Shown here: piece by piece, positions 18,198-27,149 of the stretch
Numbering within the stretch: the first letter of the stretch is position 1
Layout of the letters: each line of letters starts with the position of its first letter
Assembly (NCBI RefSeq): GCF_003952505.1
Contig: NZ_CP034450.1
Span: 124,001-188,000 of the forward strand
DNA from: Mesorhizobium sp. M4B.F.Ca.ET.058.02.1.1
Lineage (GTDB): Bacteria > Pseudomonadota > Alphaproteobacteria > Rhizobiales > Rhizobiaceae
Direction of reading: 5' to 3'
DNA length: 64,000 nucleotides
Notes under the pieces: generated by a model
Seen by the model: only the letters and a program-made list of their open reading frames with translations
Databases searched by the model: none
Told to the model about the DNA's origin: nothing
Position numbers and translations under genes: made by a program

Positions 18198-18281
18198 GCG
18201 ACGAGCCAAGGCAGGGCTGGTCGAAGGAAGCCGTGCGCAAACAGAGAATTAGACCCAAGAGTTGAAATCGAGATTCACCCC

Positions 18282-18854
18282 ATGAACGCACAGCTCCAAC
18301 CGACCGGCTCCGCCTATTTCATCGCCAAGGAAACGGAAAAGCCGGAGAACCACACCCTCTCCGTGCTGGTCGACAACGAGCCGGGCGTGCTTGCCCGGGT
18401 CATCGGCCTGTTCTCCGGCCGCGGCTACAACATCGAGAGCCTGACCGTCTCGGAAACCGAGCACGAGAAGCACCTGTCGCGCATCACCATCGTGACGCGC
18501 GGCACGCCGCATGTGCTGGAGCAGATCAAGCACCAGCTCGAGCGCATCGTGCCGGTGCACCGCGTGGTCGACCTCACCGTACGCTCGCACGAGCTTGGCC
18601 AGGAGCGGCCGCTGGAACGGGAACTGGCCCTGGTCAAGGTCGCCGGCACCGGCGACAGCCGCGTCGAGGCGCTGAGACTGGCTGACGCCTTCCGCGCCAG
18701 CGTCATCGACGCCAACACCGAGCATTTCATCTTCGAGATCACCGGCAAGGGCTCCAAGCTCGACCAGTTCATCGCGATCATGAAGCCGCTCGGCCTGGTA
18801 GAGATCTGCCGCACCGGCGTGGCGGCGATGAACCGCGGCCCGCAGGGCATGTAG
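18282..18854 (+). CDS. ilvH: Acetolactate synthase small (regulatory) subunit
   Basis: The 190-residue regulatory subunit confers valine feedback inhibition on acetolactate synthase. It has an N-terminal ACT domain (LSVLVDNEPGVLARVIGLFSGRGYNIESL, about residues 25-98) and a C-terminal ALS_ss_C domain (ELALVKVAG to the end). It is in operon with ilvI. ilvC, the next enzyme in the pathway, is about 17 kb downstream rather than adjacent. Confidence 0.96.
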   Translation: MNAQLQPTGSAYFIAKETEKPENHTLSVLVDNEPGVLARVIGLFSGRGYNIESLTVSETEHEKHLSRITIVTRGTPHVLEQIKHQLERIVPVHRVVDLTVRSHELGQERPLERELALVKVAGTGDSRVEALRLADAFRASVIDANTEHFIFEITGKGSKLDQFIAIMKPLGLVEICRTGVAAMNRGPQGM

Positions 18855-18857
18855 GAG

Positions 18858-18877
18858 GCCGGCGCCGAAGCGCCGGC
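18858..18877 (+). terminator. GC-rich hairpin after ilvH
   Basis: A perfect 8-bp stem GCCGGCGC/GCGCCGGC with a CGAA tetraloop, 3 bases after the ilvH stop. There is no long U run after it, so it may stabilise the 3' end rather than terminate. Confidence 0.5.
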
Positions 18878-19000
18878 AGGTCGTCATTTCCGTCCTGACC
18901 GTCTGGCCCGGTTGATGCTCCAGGGTGGCCTTTGCGCGCCCGGTATAAAAGGACAATTATACTGACCTATTCGACGCGATGACTTGTCTGGGAGGACGTC

Positions 19001-19597
19001 ATGCCGCTCGAGACGTTCCTTGCGCTCCTGGTCTACGCCTTCGTCACCTCGATCACGCCGGGGCCGAACAACCTCATGCTGCTGGCTTCCGGCGTCAATT
19101 TCGGCATCGTCAGGACCGTTCCGCACATGCTCGGCATCAGCATCGGATTTCTGGTGCTGCTGCTTGCCGTCGGCTTCGGGCTCGGCGCGGTGCTGACGGC
19201 GTTTCCGGTGCTGCACACCGGATTGAAGATCGCCGGCGGCGTCTATCTGCTCTATCTCGCCTGGAAGATCGCCATGTCGCGTTCGCTGAGCAGCAAGGGC
19301 GAGACGGAAGCGCGACCGATGCGCTTCATCGATGCGGCCGCATTCCAGTGGGTCAATCCCAAGGCCTGGGTGATGGCGATCACCGCCATGGCCGTCTATG
19401 CTAATGCGGAGCACCCGTTCCTGTCGGTGGTGCTGATCTCGGTCGCCTTCACCGTCGTCAACCTGCCGAGCGTCTCGGTGTGGGCGGGCTTCGGCACGGC
19501 GCTGCGTGGGTTCCTGTCGGATCCGGTGCGGCTGAAATGGTTCAACATCGCCATGGGTGTGCTGCTGGCGGCGACGCTGTGGCCGATGCTGCGCTAA
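19001..19597 (+). CDS. LysE/RhtB-family amino acid exporter
   Basis: A 198-residue inner-membrane protein with about six hydrophobic segments and the family's N-terminal signature SITPGPNNLMLLASGVNFG. It exports amino acids or related metabolites; the substrate cannot be assigned. GGGAGG precedes ATG 19001. The stop codon is the first part of a large inverted repeat that begins at 19596. Confidence 0.88.
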   Translation: MPLETFLALLVYAFVTSITPGPNNLMLLASGVNFGIVRTVPHMLGISIGFLVLLLAVGFGLGAVLTAFPVLHTGLKIAGGVYLLYLAWKIAMSRSLSSKGETEARPMRFIDAAAFQWVNPKAWVMAITAMAVYANAEHPFLSVVLISVAFTVVNLPSVSVWAGFGTALRGFLSDPVRLKWFNIAMGVLLAATLWPMLR

Positions 19598-19732
19598 GAT
19601 CTTTTGATATTCAGGTAAGGCCGGTCTGCAAACGGCGCCTTCCTGCGCTTCCGGTGCTCACGTAGCCAAAAGTTTCCGCTCCGGTAATCACCGTTTTCGA
19701 CTCGGCCTGACCTGAATCTCAACAGATCTTAG
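19596..19732. repeat. Structured intergenic repeat, copy B
   Basis: A 137-bp inverted repeat that begins on the lysE stop codon. The outer arms (19596-19624 and the complement of 19704-19732) agree at about 24 of 29 positions. The core TGCGCTTCCGGTGCTCACG is shared with copies at 7067 and 37131. Inner arms AAACGG (19630-19635) and CCGTTT (19691-19696) pair. The remainder up to the efflux gene (19733-19927) contains no evident gene. Confidence 0.75.
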
Positions 19733-19927
19733 GTCGCGATCCCGGCCCTTCGGTCGGGTTGCCTCCTTATTGTGCACTGCACATTAAATCTTCGTAATGC
19801 CGTGTTTTGGCCCTTTTCCGCCAAAGCCTTGTCCTATCTATTTCGGCGAAATTCGCTGCAAGGCGCCGCGGATCGAGCAGAAATAGACCACCGGATTCGG
19901 CGTGTCGCGTGAGAGGGCTTGTTGTCG

Positions 19928-21202
19928 ATGCGCGGAAAAATCGTCTTTGCGGTGATTGCGCTGGCCTGCGTTGCCGGGGCCGGTCTCTACCTTTCGCCGA
20001 CGGCGCTGGGCAAAGTCCAGCAACTGATTTCGGGCCAGCAGGCCGCCAGCAATGGCACGGACAAGACGGCCAAGGCACCGGACAATGCAAAGGGCGGCGG
20101 CGGTAGCACGCATTCGGCCTCGATCGTTTCCGCGGCCGCCACCACCGCCGATTTCCCCATCCGCCGCTATGCCATCGGCTTCGTATCCTCGCCAGCGGTG
20201 GTCGCCATCAATGCCCGCGTCTCCAGCCAGATCGTTTCGATCGCGGTCAAGGACGGGCAGATGGTCAAGGCCGGCGATCTTCTCTTCTCATTGGATGACC
20301 GGGCGCTGAAGGCGCAACTGGCGAAAGACCAGGCGACGCTGGTTAAGGACCAGGCGATGCTGGTCAGCGCCCAGGCCGACCTGCAGCGCGCCAAGGACCT
20401 CGTCGCCAAGCAGGCCGGCACCCAGCAGACCTACGATCAGGCGCTGGCAGCGCAGAAGGCGGCCGCCGCGACCATCGACGCGGACAAGGCGACGATCGAT
20501 TCCGATACGGTTCAGTTGAGCTATGCGACGATTTCGGCGCCGATCGCGGGCAAGCTCGGCGCCGTCAATGTCTCGGTCGGCGATCTCGTCACCACCAGCA
20601 ACGGCAGCAGCAGCGCGGCGCCGCTCGTCACCATCACGCAGATGGACCCGCTACAGGTGAACTTCACCCTGCCCGAGAGCAACCTCGCCTTGCTGCACAA
20701 GGCGCTGGCCGACCCGCAGCAAGGAGACGTGACGCTAACCAAGGACGGCGATCCGACGCCGATCGGCAAGGGCACGCTCGACTTCGTCGATTCCAGCGTC
20801 GACACCGCCTCCGGCACCATCGCCGCTCGGGCGAGCATACCGAACCCGGATCTCTCGCTATGGCCCGGCCAGTATGTGAACGTCGTGCTCGACGCCGGCA
20901 CGATGCCGCAAATGACCTCGGTCCCGACGGTCGCGGTGCAGCCCAGCCAGAAGGGGCCGTTCGTCTACGTCGTCAAGCCGGACAATACGGTGGAGATGCG
21001 CCCCGTCCAGGTGGCGCTGACCGAGGGCGACAACAGCGCCATCAGCCAGGGCCTCAAGGGTGGCGAGAAGGTGGTCGTCGAGGGCCAGACCAGGTTGAAG
21101 GACGGCGCGGCCGTGCATGAGGGCAAGGCGGCGACCAATGGCGGCGCCCAGCGCGCAGCCAAGGTGGCGCAAGCCGGCAAGGCGGGCGAGGCCAGCCAAT
21201 GA
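19928..21202 (+). CDS. RND efflux periplasmic adaptor subunit
   Basis: The membrane-fusion protein linking an RND pump to an outer-membrane channel. The 424-residue product has an N-terminal anchor/signal (residues 4-24), a biotinyl-lipoyl-like domain (ARVSSQIVSIAVKDGQMVKAGD), a coiled hairpin rich in Ala/Gln/Lys (about 125-190), a beta-barrel and a membrane-proximal domain. ATG 19928 is preferred over the TTG codons at 19919 and 19922. It overlaps the RND permease by 4 bases. No outer-membrane factor gene is adjacent. Confidence 0.92.
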   Translation: MRGKIVFAVIALACVAGAGLYLSPTALGKVQQLISGQQAASNGTDKTAKAPDNAKGGGGSTHSASIVSAAATTADFPIRRYAIGFVSSPAVVAINARVSSQIVSIAVKDGQMVKAGDLLFSLDDRALKAQLAKDQATLVKDQAMLVSAQADLQRAKDLVAKQAGTQQTYDQALAAQKAAAATIDADKATIDSDTVQLSYATISAPIAGKLGAVNVSVGDLVTTSNGSSSAAPLVTITQMDPLQVNFTLPESNLALLHKALADPQQGDVTLTKDGDPTPIGKGTLDFVDSSVDTASGTIAARASIPNPDLSLWPGQYVNVVLDAGTMPQMTSVPTVAVQPSQKGPFVYVVKPDNTVEMRPVQVALTEGDNSAISQGLKGGEKVVVEGQTRLKDGAAVHEGKAATNGGAQRAAKVAQAGKAGEASQ

Positions 21203-24200
21203 TCTCCGAATTCTGCATTCGCAGGCCCGTCGCCACCCTTCTGATGTCGTTCGCCCTCGTGCTGGGCGGACTGTTCGCCTACAAGTTCCTGCCGGTCGCG
21301 GCGCTGCCCAGCGCCGAGTTTCCGGTGGTCAACGTCTCCGCCCAACTGGCCGGCGCCTCGCCGGAGACCATGGCGACCTCCGTCGCGACGCCGCTGATCA
21401 AGCAGTTCGCCACGATCGCCGGCATCGATTCCATCTCGACCACCAATTCGCTCGGCCAGACCTCGATCGCCATCCAGTTCGTGCTCAACCGCGACATCGA
21501 CGCAGCGGCGGCGGACGTGCAGGCGGCGATCGCGCGCACGCAAAGGTCGCTGCCGCCCGAGATGACGGCGCCGCCGAGCTATCGCAAGGTCAATCCGGCC
21601 GACGCGCCGATCCTGTTGATGTCGCTGGTCAGCGACACGGTCCCGCTGACCGATCTCGATGCCTTCGCCGAGAACGTCATCTCGCCCTCGCTTTCGACCA
21701 TCGACGGCGTGGCGCAGGTTTCGATCTACGGCCAGCAGAAATACGCCGTGCGCATCCAGATCGACCCGACGGCGCTCGCCGCGCGCGGCATCTCGATCGA
21801 CCAGCTGCAGACGGCGGTGGCGTCGGCCAACAGCAACACGCCGCTCGGCGTGCTGCAGAACGACAAGCAGCAATTGACCATCACCGCCAATACTCAGCTT
21901 AACAACGCGGCGGGTTTCGCGAATCTCATCATCGCCACCAAAGACGGTCACCCGGTACGGCTGGGCGATGTGACCCGCGTCGTCGATTCGGTTCAGACCA
22001 CGACGACAGCGAGCTGGTATGACGGCACCCGCGCGATCATCATGGCCGTGCAGCGCCAGCCGGACGCCAACACGGTCGACGTCGTCGACAAGGTCAAGGC
22101 GATGCTGCCGTCCTTCCAGGACCAGATGCCGGGCGCTGCCTCGATCAAGCTGCTCAACGACCGCTCGACCTCGATCCGCCAGGCCGTCGACGACGTGCAG
22201 TTCACGCTGCTTTTGACCATCGCGCTGGTGGTGATGGTGATCTTCGTCTTCCTGCGCCGCGTCACCGCGACGATCATCCCGGCCGTCGCCGTGCCGATCT
22301 CGCTGATCGCCACGCTCGGCGCGATGTTCCTGTTAGGCTTTTCCATCGACAACATCTCGCTGATGGGACTGACGCTCGCCGTCGGCCTGGTCGTCGACGA
22401 CGCCATCGTCATGCTCGAAAACATCTTCCGGCACATGGAGGAGGACGGGTTTTCGGCCTTCGACGCGTCGCTGAAGGGCGCGCGCGAAATCGGCTTCACC
22501 ATCATCTCGATCTCGATCTCGCTGGTGGCGGTGTTCATTCCCGTGCTGTTGATGGGCGGCGTCATCGGCCGGATCTTCAACGAGTTCGCGGTCGTGGTGA
22601 CCGTCGCCATCCTGGCGTCGATGTTCGTCTCGCTGACGCTGACGCCGATGCTCTGCTCGCGCCTGCTTTCGGTCTCGAAGGCGGAGAGGGAAGCCCATGG
22701 AGGCGGCCACAGGCATGACTTCGTCACACGCTGCTACGACTGGCTGCTGAGCTTCTGCCTGCGCCACACCTTTTTGGTGTTCCTCGTCTTCATCGGCACC
22801 GCTGCGGCGTCGGTCTGGCTGATCGAGGTCTCGCCGAAGGGCTTCTTCCCACAGGAGGACATCGGCCAGATATCGGTGACGACGGTCGCACGCCAGGACA
22901 TCTCGTTCGACGCCATGGCCAAGCTGCAGGGCCAGGTGGCCAGCGTTTTCTCCCACTCGCCCTATGTCGATCATGTGGCGTGGTCGGCGGGCAGCGGCAA
23001 CAATGCGCTCAACCAGGGCCAGTTGTTCGTGCAGCTCAAGGACAAGGACAAGCGCCCGGACATCGAAAAGGTGCTCTCGGATCTGCGCAAGCAACTGGCA
23101 GGGGTGGCCGGCATCGAGACCTATATGCAGCCGGTGCAGAACCTGAGGCTGGGTTCGCGGTCGTCGGCCAGCGCCTACCAGCTCGTGGTTCAAGGCCTCG
23201 ATACCGGCCAGACCGATATCTGGGCACAGAAGCTGAATGACGCGATGGCGGCGGACCACAATTTCTTCGCCGATGTCACCAGCGACCTGCAGAACAATGC
23301 CCTACAGGCGTCGTTGGTGGTGGACCGCGACAAGGCCGCCCAGCTCGGCATCGATACCGATACGCTGCGCTCGGCCCTCTATGGCGGCTTCGGCACCGAT
23401 CAGGTCTCGACGATCTTCGGCTCGGCCGACAGCTATGCCGTGATCACCGAGCTCGACCCGAAGATCGAATGGTCGCCCGAGCGCATGCTCGCCATCCAGG
23501 TGCGGACGGCGAGCGGCAGCCTGGTGCCGCTTGGCGCCTTCGCCCATGTAGACCGCACGGCCGGCGCGCTCACCGTCAACCAGCTCGGCCAGCTTCCGGC
23601 GGTGACGATTTCCTACAATCTGCCGCCGGGCGTGGCGCTGGGCGACAGCGTGACCCGCATCGACCAGCTCAAGGAGCAGGTCGGCATGCCGACAACGATC
23701 GGCACCAGCTTTGCCGGCACCGCCAAGATCTTCCAGGATTCGCTCGCCAACCAGGGGCTGCTGATCGGCGGCGCTATCCTGACCATCTACATCGTGCTCG
23801 GCATGCTCTACGAGAGCTTCATCCATCCGCTCACCATCCTCACCGGCCTGCCGTCGGCGGTGCTCGGGGCGGTGGTGGCGCTGCGGTTTGCCGGCATGGA
23901 TATTTCGGTGATCGCGGTGATCGGCATCCTGATGCTGATCGGCATCGTCAAGAAGAACGGCATCATGATGGTCGATGTGGCGCTGGAGCTCAGGCGCGAG
24001 GGCATGTCGGCGGTGGAGTCCATCCACAAGGCCTGCCTGATGCGTTTCCGGCCGATCATGATGACGACGCTTGCCGCGCTGATGGGCACGTTCCCGATCG
24101 CGCTCGGCACCGGCGCCAGCGCCGAACTGCGCCAGCCGCTCGGCGTCGCGGTGGTCGGCGGCCTGCTCGCCTCGCAGGCATTGACGCTCTTCGTCACGCC

Positions 24201-24363
24201 GGTGATCTACGTCTATTTCGAGAATTTCTCCGGCTGGCTGCTCGGCTTCTCCTTTAAGAAGAGCCGGTCGGCGCTGCATGCTGTCGAAAGTGCGGAGCAA
24301 CCGTCGCTGTTCGATCCGGAAGAAGGCCGGGTCATCCAGCTCCAGAAAGCGGCGGCCGAATAG
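21199..24363 (+). CDS. RND multidrug efflux permease (AcrB/MdtB type)
   Basis: A 1054-residue proton-driven inner-membrane transporter. It begins with the family sequence ISEFCIRRPVATLL, has two six-helix bundles around two large periplasmic domains, and carries the proton-relay motif GLVVDDAIVMLEN in the fourth helix region (two adjacent Asp). The internal duplication is visible, as both halves contain the GRRPVATT-like and RPIMMTTLAAL/TIIPAVAVP segments. Substrate range is unknown. It forms an operon with the upstream adaptor. Confidence 0.94.
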   Translation: MISEFCIRRPVATLLMSFALVLGGLFAYKFLPVAALPSAEFPVVNVSAQLAGASPETMATSVATPLIKQFATIAGIDSISTTNSLGQTSIAIQFVLNRDIDAAAADVQAAIARTQRSLPPEMTAPPSYRKVNPADAPILLMSLVSDTVPLTDLDAFAENVISPSLSTIDGVAQVSIYGQQKYAVRIQIDPTALAARGISIDQLQTAVASANSNTPLGVLQNDKQQLTITANTQLNNAAGFANLIIATKDGHPVRLGDVTRVVDSVQTTTTASWYDGTRAIIMAVQRQPDANTVDVVDKVKAMLPSFQDQMPGAASIKLLNDRSTSIRQAVDDVQFTLLLTIALVVMVIFVFLRRVTATIIPAVAVPISLIATLGAMFLLGFSIDNISLMGLTLAVGLVVDDAIVMLENIFRHMEEDGFSAFDASLKGAREIGFTIISISISLVAVFIPVLLMGGVIGRIFNEFAVVVTVAILASMFVSLTLTPMLCSRLLSVSKAEREAHGGGHRHDFVTRCYDWLLSFCLRHTFLVFLVFIGTAAASVWLIEVSPKGFFPQEDIGQISVTTVARQDISFDAMAKLQGQVASVFSHSPYVDHVAWSAGSGNNALNQGQLFVQLKDKDKRPDIEKVLSDLRKQLAGVAGIETYMQPVQNLRLGSRSSASAYQLVVQGLDTGQTDIWAQKLNDAMAADHNFFADVTSDLQNNALQASLVVDRDKAAQLGIDTDTLRSALYGGFGTDQVSTIFGSADSYAVITELDPKIEWSPERMLAIQVRTASGSLVPLGAFAHVDRTAGALTVNQLGQLPAVTISYNLPPGVALGDSVTRIDQLKEQVGMPTTIGTSFAGTAKIFQDSLANQGLLIGGAILTIYIVLGMLYESFIHPLTILTGLPSAVLGAVVALRFAGMDISVIAVIGILMLIGIVKKNGIMMVDVALELRREGMSAVESIHKACLMRFRPIMMTTLAALMGTFPIALGTGASAELRQPLGVAVVGGLLASQALTLFVTPVIYVYFENFSGWLLGFSFKKSRSALHAVESAEQPSLFDPEEGRVIQLQKAAAE

Positions 24364-24433
24364 CTCGATCCGCCGCTTGCTGGCCCAAGCCGTCATGCTT
24401 GCGGCCACGTGTCGGCGGTTCTAGTCTGAGCTC

Positions 24434-25039
24434 ATGTCCCACGATCATGACCATGACAACGAACTCGATCCGTTCGCGGCGCGCGTGCGCGCGCTGGAAA
24501 CTATCCTCACCCAGAAAGGCCTGATCGATCCGGCCGCGATCGACGTCATCGTCGACACCTACGAGACCAAGATCGGCCCGCGCAACGGCGCCCGGGTGGT
24601 GGCCAAGGCCTGGACCGATCCGGCCTATGCCGACTGGCTGAGGCGCGATGCGACGGCGGCGATCGAATCGCTGGGCTATACCGGCCGGCAGGGCGAGCAC
24701 ATGCAGGCCGTCTTCAACAGCGAAGAGACGCACAATCTCGTCGTCTGCACGCTGTGCTCCTGCTATCCATGGACGGTGCTCGGCCTGCCGCCGGTCTGGT
24801 ACAAGGCGCCGCCGTATCGCTCGCGGGCGGTGATCGATCCGCGCGGCGTGCTGGCCGAATTCGGCCTGACCCTGCCGGCGGACAAGAAGATCCGCGTCTG
24901 GGATTCGACGGCGGAGCTGCGCTATCTGGTGGTGCCGATGCGGCCGGAGGGCACCGAGGGCTGGAGCGAGGAGCAACTGGCCGAGCTGGTGAGCCGCGAT
25001 GCGATGATCGGCACCGCGCTGGCCAAGGCGCCGCCATGA
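24434..25039 (+). CDS. nthA: Nitrile hydratase alpha subunit, cobalt type
   Basis: Hydrates nitriles to amides. The 201-residue subunit carries the metal claw CTLCSC (Cys105, Cys108, Cys110) in [18 protein letters not shown]; Thr after the first Cys is the mark of the cobalt type (iron types have Ser). The His/Asp-rich N-terminus ([10 protein letters not shown]) could bind metal. It is followed by the beta subunit and an accessory protein; no amidase gene is next to it, so the amide may be handled elsewhere. Confidence 0.95.
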   Translation: MSHDHDHDNELDPFAARVRALETILTQKGLIDPAAIDVIVDTYETKIGPRNGARVVAKAWTDPAYADWLRRDATAAIESLGYTGRQGEHMQAVFNSEETHNLVVCTLCSCYPWTVLGLPPVWYKAPPYRSRAVIDPRGVLAEFGLTLPADKKIRVWDSTAELRYLVVPMRPEGTEGWSEEQLAELVSRDAMIGTALAKAPP

Positions 25040-25052
25040 CGGGGGAGCCGGC

Positions 25053-25712
25053 ATGAACGGGCCGCAGGATCTCGGCGGGCAGATGGGCTTCGGGCCGGTC
25101 GCGCCCGAGAAGGACGAGCCCTATTTCCACGCCGCCTGGGAAAGGCGGGCACTCGGCGTGACGCTCACTGCGGGTGCGATGGGCGCCTGGAACATCGACG
25201 AGAGCCGGCACGCGCGGGAATCGCTGCATCCGGCCGACTACTATGCCTCCAGCTACTACCAGATCTGGATCAAGGCGCTGGAAGTGCTGTTGAAGCGCCA
25301 TGGCTTCATCAGCGACCGCGATCTGGCCGAGGGCCGGGCGCTCGATCCGGCAGCTGCTCCCAAGAGAGTGCTGAAGGCGGAAAACGTGCCGGCTGCGCTG
25401 GCCAGGGGCGGCCCATGCAACCGGCCGGTCGCCACGCCGGCGCTGTTCAAGGCCGGCCAGCGGGTGCGGACGAAGAATTTCAATCCGAACGGCCACACGC
25501 GGCTGCCGCGCTATGCGCGCGGCAGGCAAGGCACCATCGAGGCGGTGCGCGAGGGTTTTGTCTTTCCCGACAGCAACGCGCACGGGCAAGGCGAGAACCC
25601 GCAATGGGTCTATACGGTCGTCTTCGACGGCACGGAGATCTGGGGCGATGGCGCCGACCCGACGCTGACCGTGTCGATCGATGCCTGGGAGAGCTATCTT
25701 GAGCCGGCGTGA
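25053..25712 (+). CDS. nthB: Nitrile hydratase beta subunit
   Basis: The 219-residue beta subunit pairs with NthA to form the active site. It has the N-terminal MNGPQDLGGQMGFGPV signature, the helical middle (YYASSYYQIWIKALEVLL) and the C-terminal SH3-like barrel (FKAGQRVRTKNFNPNGHTRLPRYARG, WVYTVVFDG). It starts 13 bases after nthA. Confidence 0.95.
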   Translation: MNGPQDLGGQMGFGPVAPEKDEPYFHAAWERRALGVTLTAGAMGAWNIDESRHARESLHPADYYASSYYQIWIKALEVLLKRHGFISDRDLAEGRALDPAAAPKRVLKAENVPAALARGGPCNRPVATPALFKAGQRVRTKNFNPNGHTRLPRYARGRQGTIEAVREGFVFPDSNAHGQGENPQWVYTVVFDGTEIWGDGADPTLTVSIDAWESYLEPA

Positions 25713-26052
25713 AGACCTGCCGGCGGCCTTCGACGAGCCGGTCTTCGCCGAGCCGTGGCAGGCCGAAGTCTTCGCCATGACGGTGGCGCTGCATGACAAG
25801 GGCCTGTTTTCCTGGCGCGAATGGGCCGACGCATTGTCCGCTGAAGTGAAGAAGCCGGGTGCAGCAGCGGACGGCCATGACTATTACGAGCACTGGTTGG
25901 ATGCGCTGGAGAGCTTGCTGTCGGCCAAGGGCGTCGCCGGCAGGGTCGAGGTCGACACGCTTGCCGCTGCCTGGGAGCGCGCCGCGCACGCCACGCCGCA
26001 CGGCAAGCCGATCCTGCTCGAGAACGATCCCCAACTCGACTGCGGGCGGTAG
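25699..26052 (+). CDS. Nitrile hydratase accessory/activator protein
   Basis: A 117-residue protein resembling the N-terminal part of the beta subunit ([31 protein letters not shown]), as expected for the activator that delivers cobalt to the alpha subunit. I prefer TTG 25699, which gives [16 protein letters not shown], overlapping nthB by 14 bases; ATG 25681 would add six residues. It is translationally coupled to nthB. Confidence 0.85.
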   Translation: MSRREDLPAAFDEPVFAEPWQAEVFAMTVALHDKGLFSWREWADALSAEVKKPGAAADGHDYYEHWLDALESLLSAKGVAGRVEVDTLAAAWERAAHATPHGKPILLENDPQLDCGR

Positions 26053-26060
26053 GGGGCCAG

Positions 26061-26954
26061 GTGGAATCGTCTGCCGCGCCATGGCCTTTGCTTCAAATCG
26101 CGATCGAGCCGAAGTCGAAAGCCAATCAGGAGAAGCTGCTTGTCGCCTTGTCGAAGCTGGCGGATGAGAATCCTGACTTCCAAGTTACGTCAGATGAGGA
26201 ATCGGGCCAAACTATCATCGCCGGCAGGGACGAGTATCACCTGGTCATCATGGTCGACCGCCTGCGCGACGAATTTGAGATCGGCGTGAATGTCGGTGCT
26301 CTGCAAGTGGCCTATCGCGAAACGATCACCCACGCCTGCGAACAGGACTACACCCACAAGAGGATTTTCGCCGGTAGGGGCCAGTTCGCTCGCGTCAAGA
26401 TTGCGTTCGAGCCGAACGCATACAACGCGAACTTCGTATTTGTGTCCACGATCGTCGACGGTGCGATGCCAGACGAATATGTTGCGGGAGTCGAAAAGGG
26501 GCTGCGCAGCGTCCTATCCTTGGGCCCCTTTGCAGGGTTCCCGATGATCGGCGTCAAGGCGACGTTGGTGGATGGCGCCTGTCACGAAACCGTCTCTTCG
26601 GCTTCTGCTTTCGAGATCGCAAGTCGCGCCTGCTTCAGGGAAGCAGCGCCCAAACTCGGCGTGCGGTTGCTTGAGCCGATCATGAAGGTCGAGGTGGTGA
26701 CGCCGGAGGATTATGTCCGCGACATTGCCGGCGACCTGAAGAGCCGTCGCGGCAAGATCGAGAGTCAAGAAATCCGGGGGATGGAGGTGGTCGTCGATGC
26801 GCTAGTGCCGCTCGCAAACATGTTCAAGCTGGAGGATACGCTCCGGTCGCGCTCGAAAGGGCAAGCGCGCGTCAGTGTCAGCTATGCCGGATACGTTCCT
26901 GTCCCCGTTCCACCCGACGATCGCGACCCGCCAGCGGCGATGGCTCTTGCCTGA
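26061..26954 (+). CDS. EF-G-like protein lacking the GTPase domain
   Basis: A 297-residue protein aligning by eye with domains III, IV and V of elongation factor G. Domain III covers about residues 10-85 ([25 protein letters not shown]), domain IV about 86-205 ([24 protein letters not shown]), domain V about 206-285 ([30 protein letters not shown]). The G domain and domain II are absent, and no remnant lies upstream: the GTG start is 9 bases after the nitrile hydratase accessory gene. It cannot hydrolyse GTP. Several codons rare in its neighbours (TCA, CAA, GTT, ACT) suggest different ancestry. Function is unknown; it may bind ribosomes or be a stable remnant. Confidence 0.8.
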   Translation: MESSAAPWPLLQIAIEPKSKANQEKLLVALSKLADENPDFQVTSDEESGQTIIAGRDEYHLVIMVDRLRDEFEIGVNVGALQVAYRETITHACEQDYTHKRIFAGRGQFARVKIAFEPNAYNANFVFVSTIVDGAMPDEYVAGVEKGLRSVLSLGPFAGFPMIGVKATLVDGACHETVSSASAFEIASRACFREAAPKLGVRLLEPIMKVEVVTPEDYVRDIAGDLKSRRGKIESQEIRGMEVVVDALVPLANMFKLEDTLRSRSKGQARVSVSYAGYVPVPVPPDDRDPPAAMALA

Positions 26955-27149
26955 CCTCCACGCCGTTCGAATCCAACTGAGACGCGATAAGATTTGTTCC
27001 CTTTACGTTCTAGTTGGCGCCTGATAGTTTGAGCCGCAGTAGACGCCGAGTTCACCACCGGCGGTGGTCGATATGGCCGCTGACCTTGTCTTTCGCTCGC
27101 GAATCCGGTCTTTCCAGCTGATGGAATTCTCCCCCAACAGGACGAGGCC

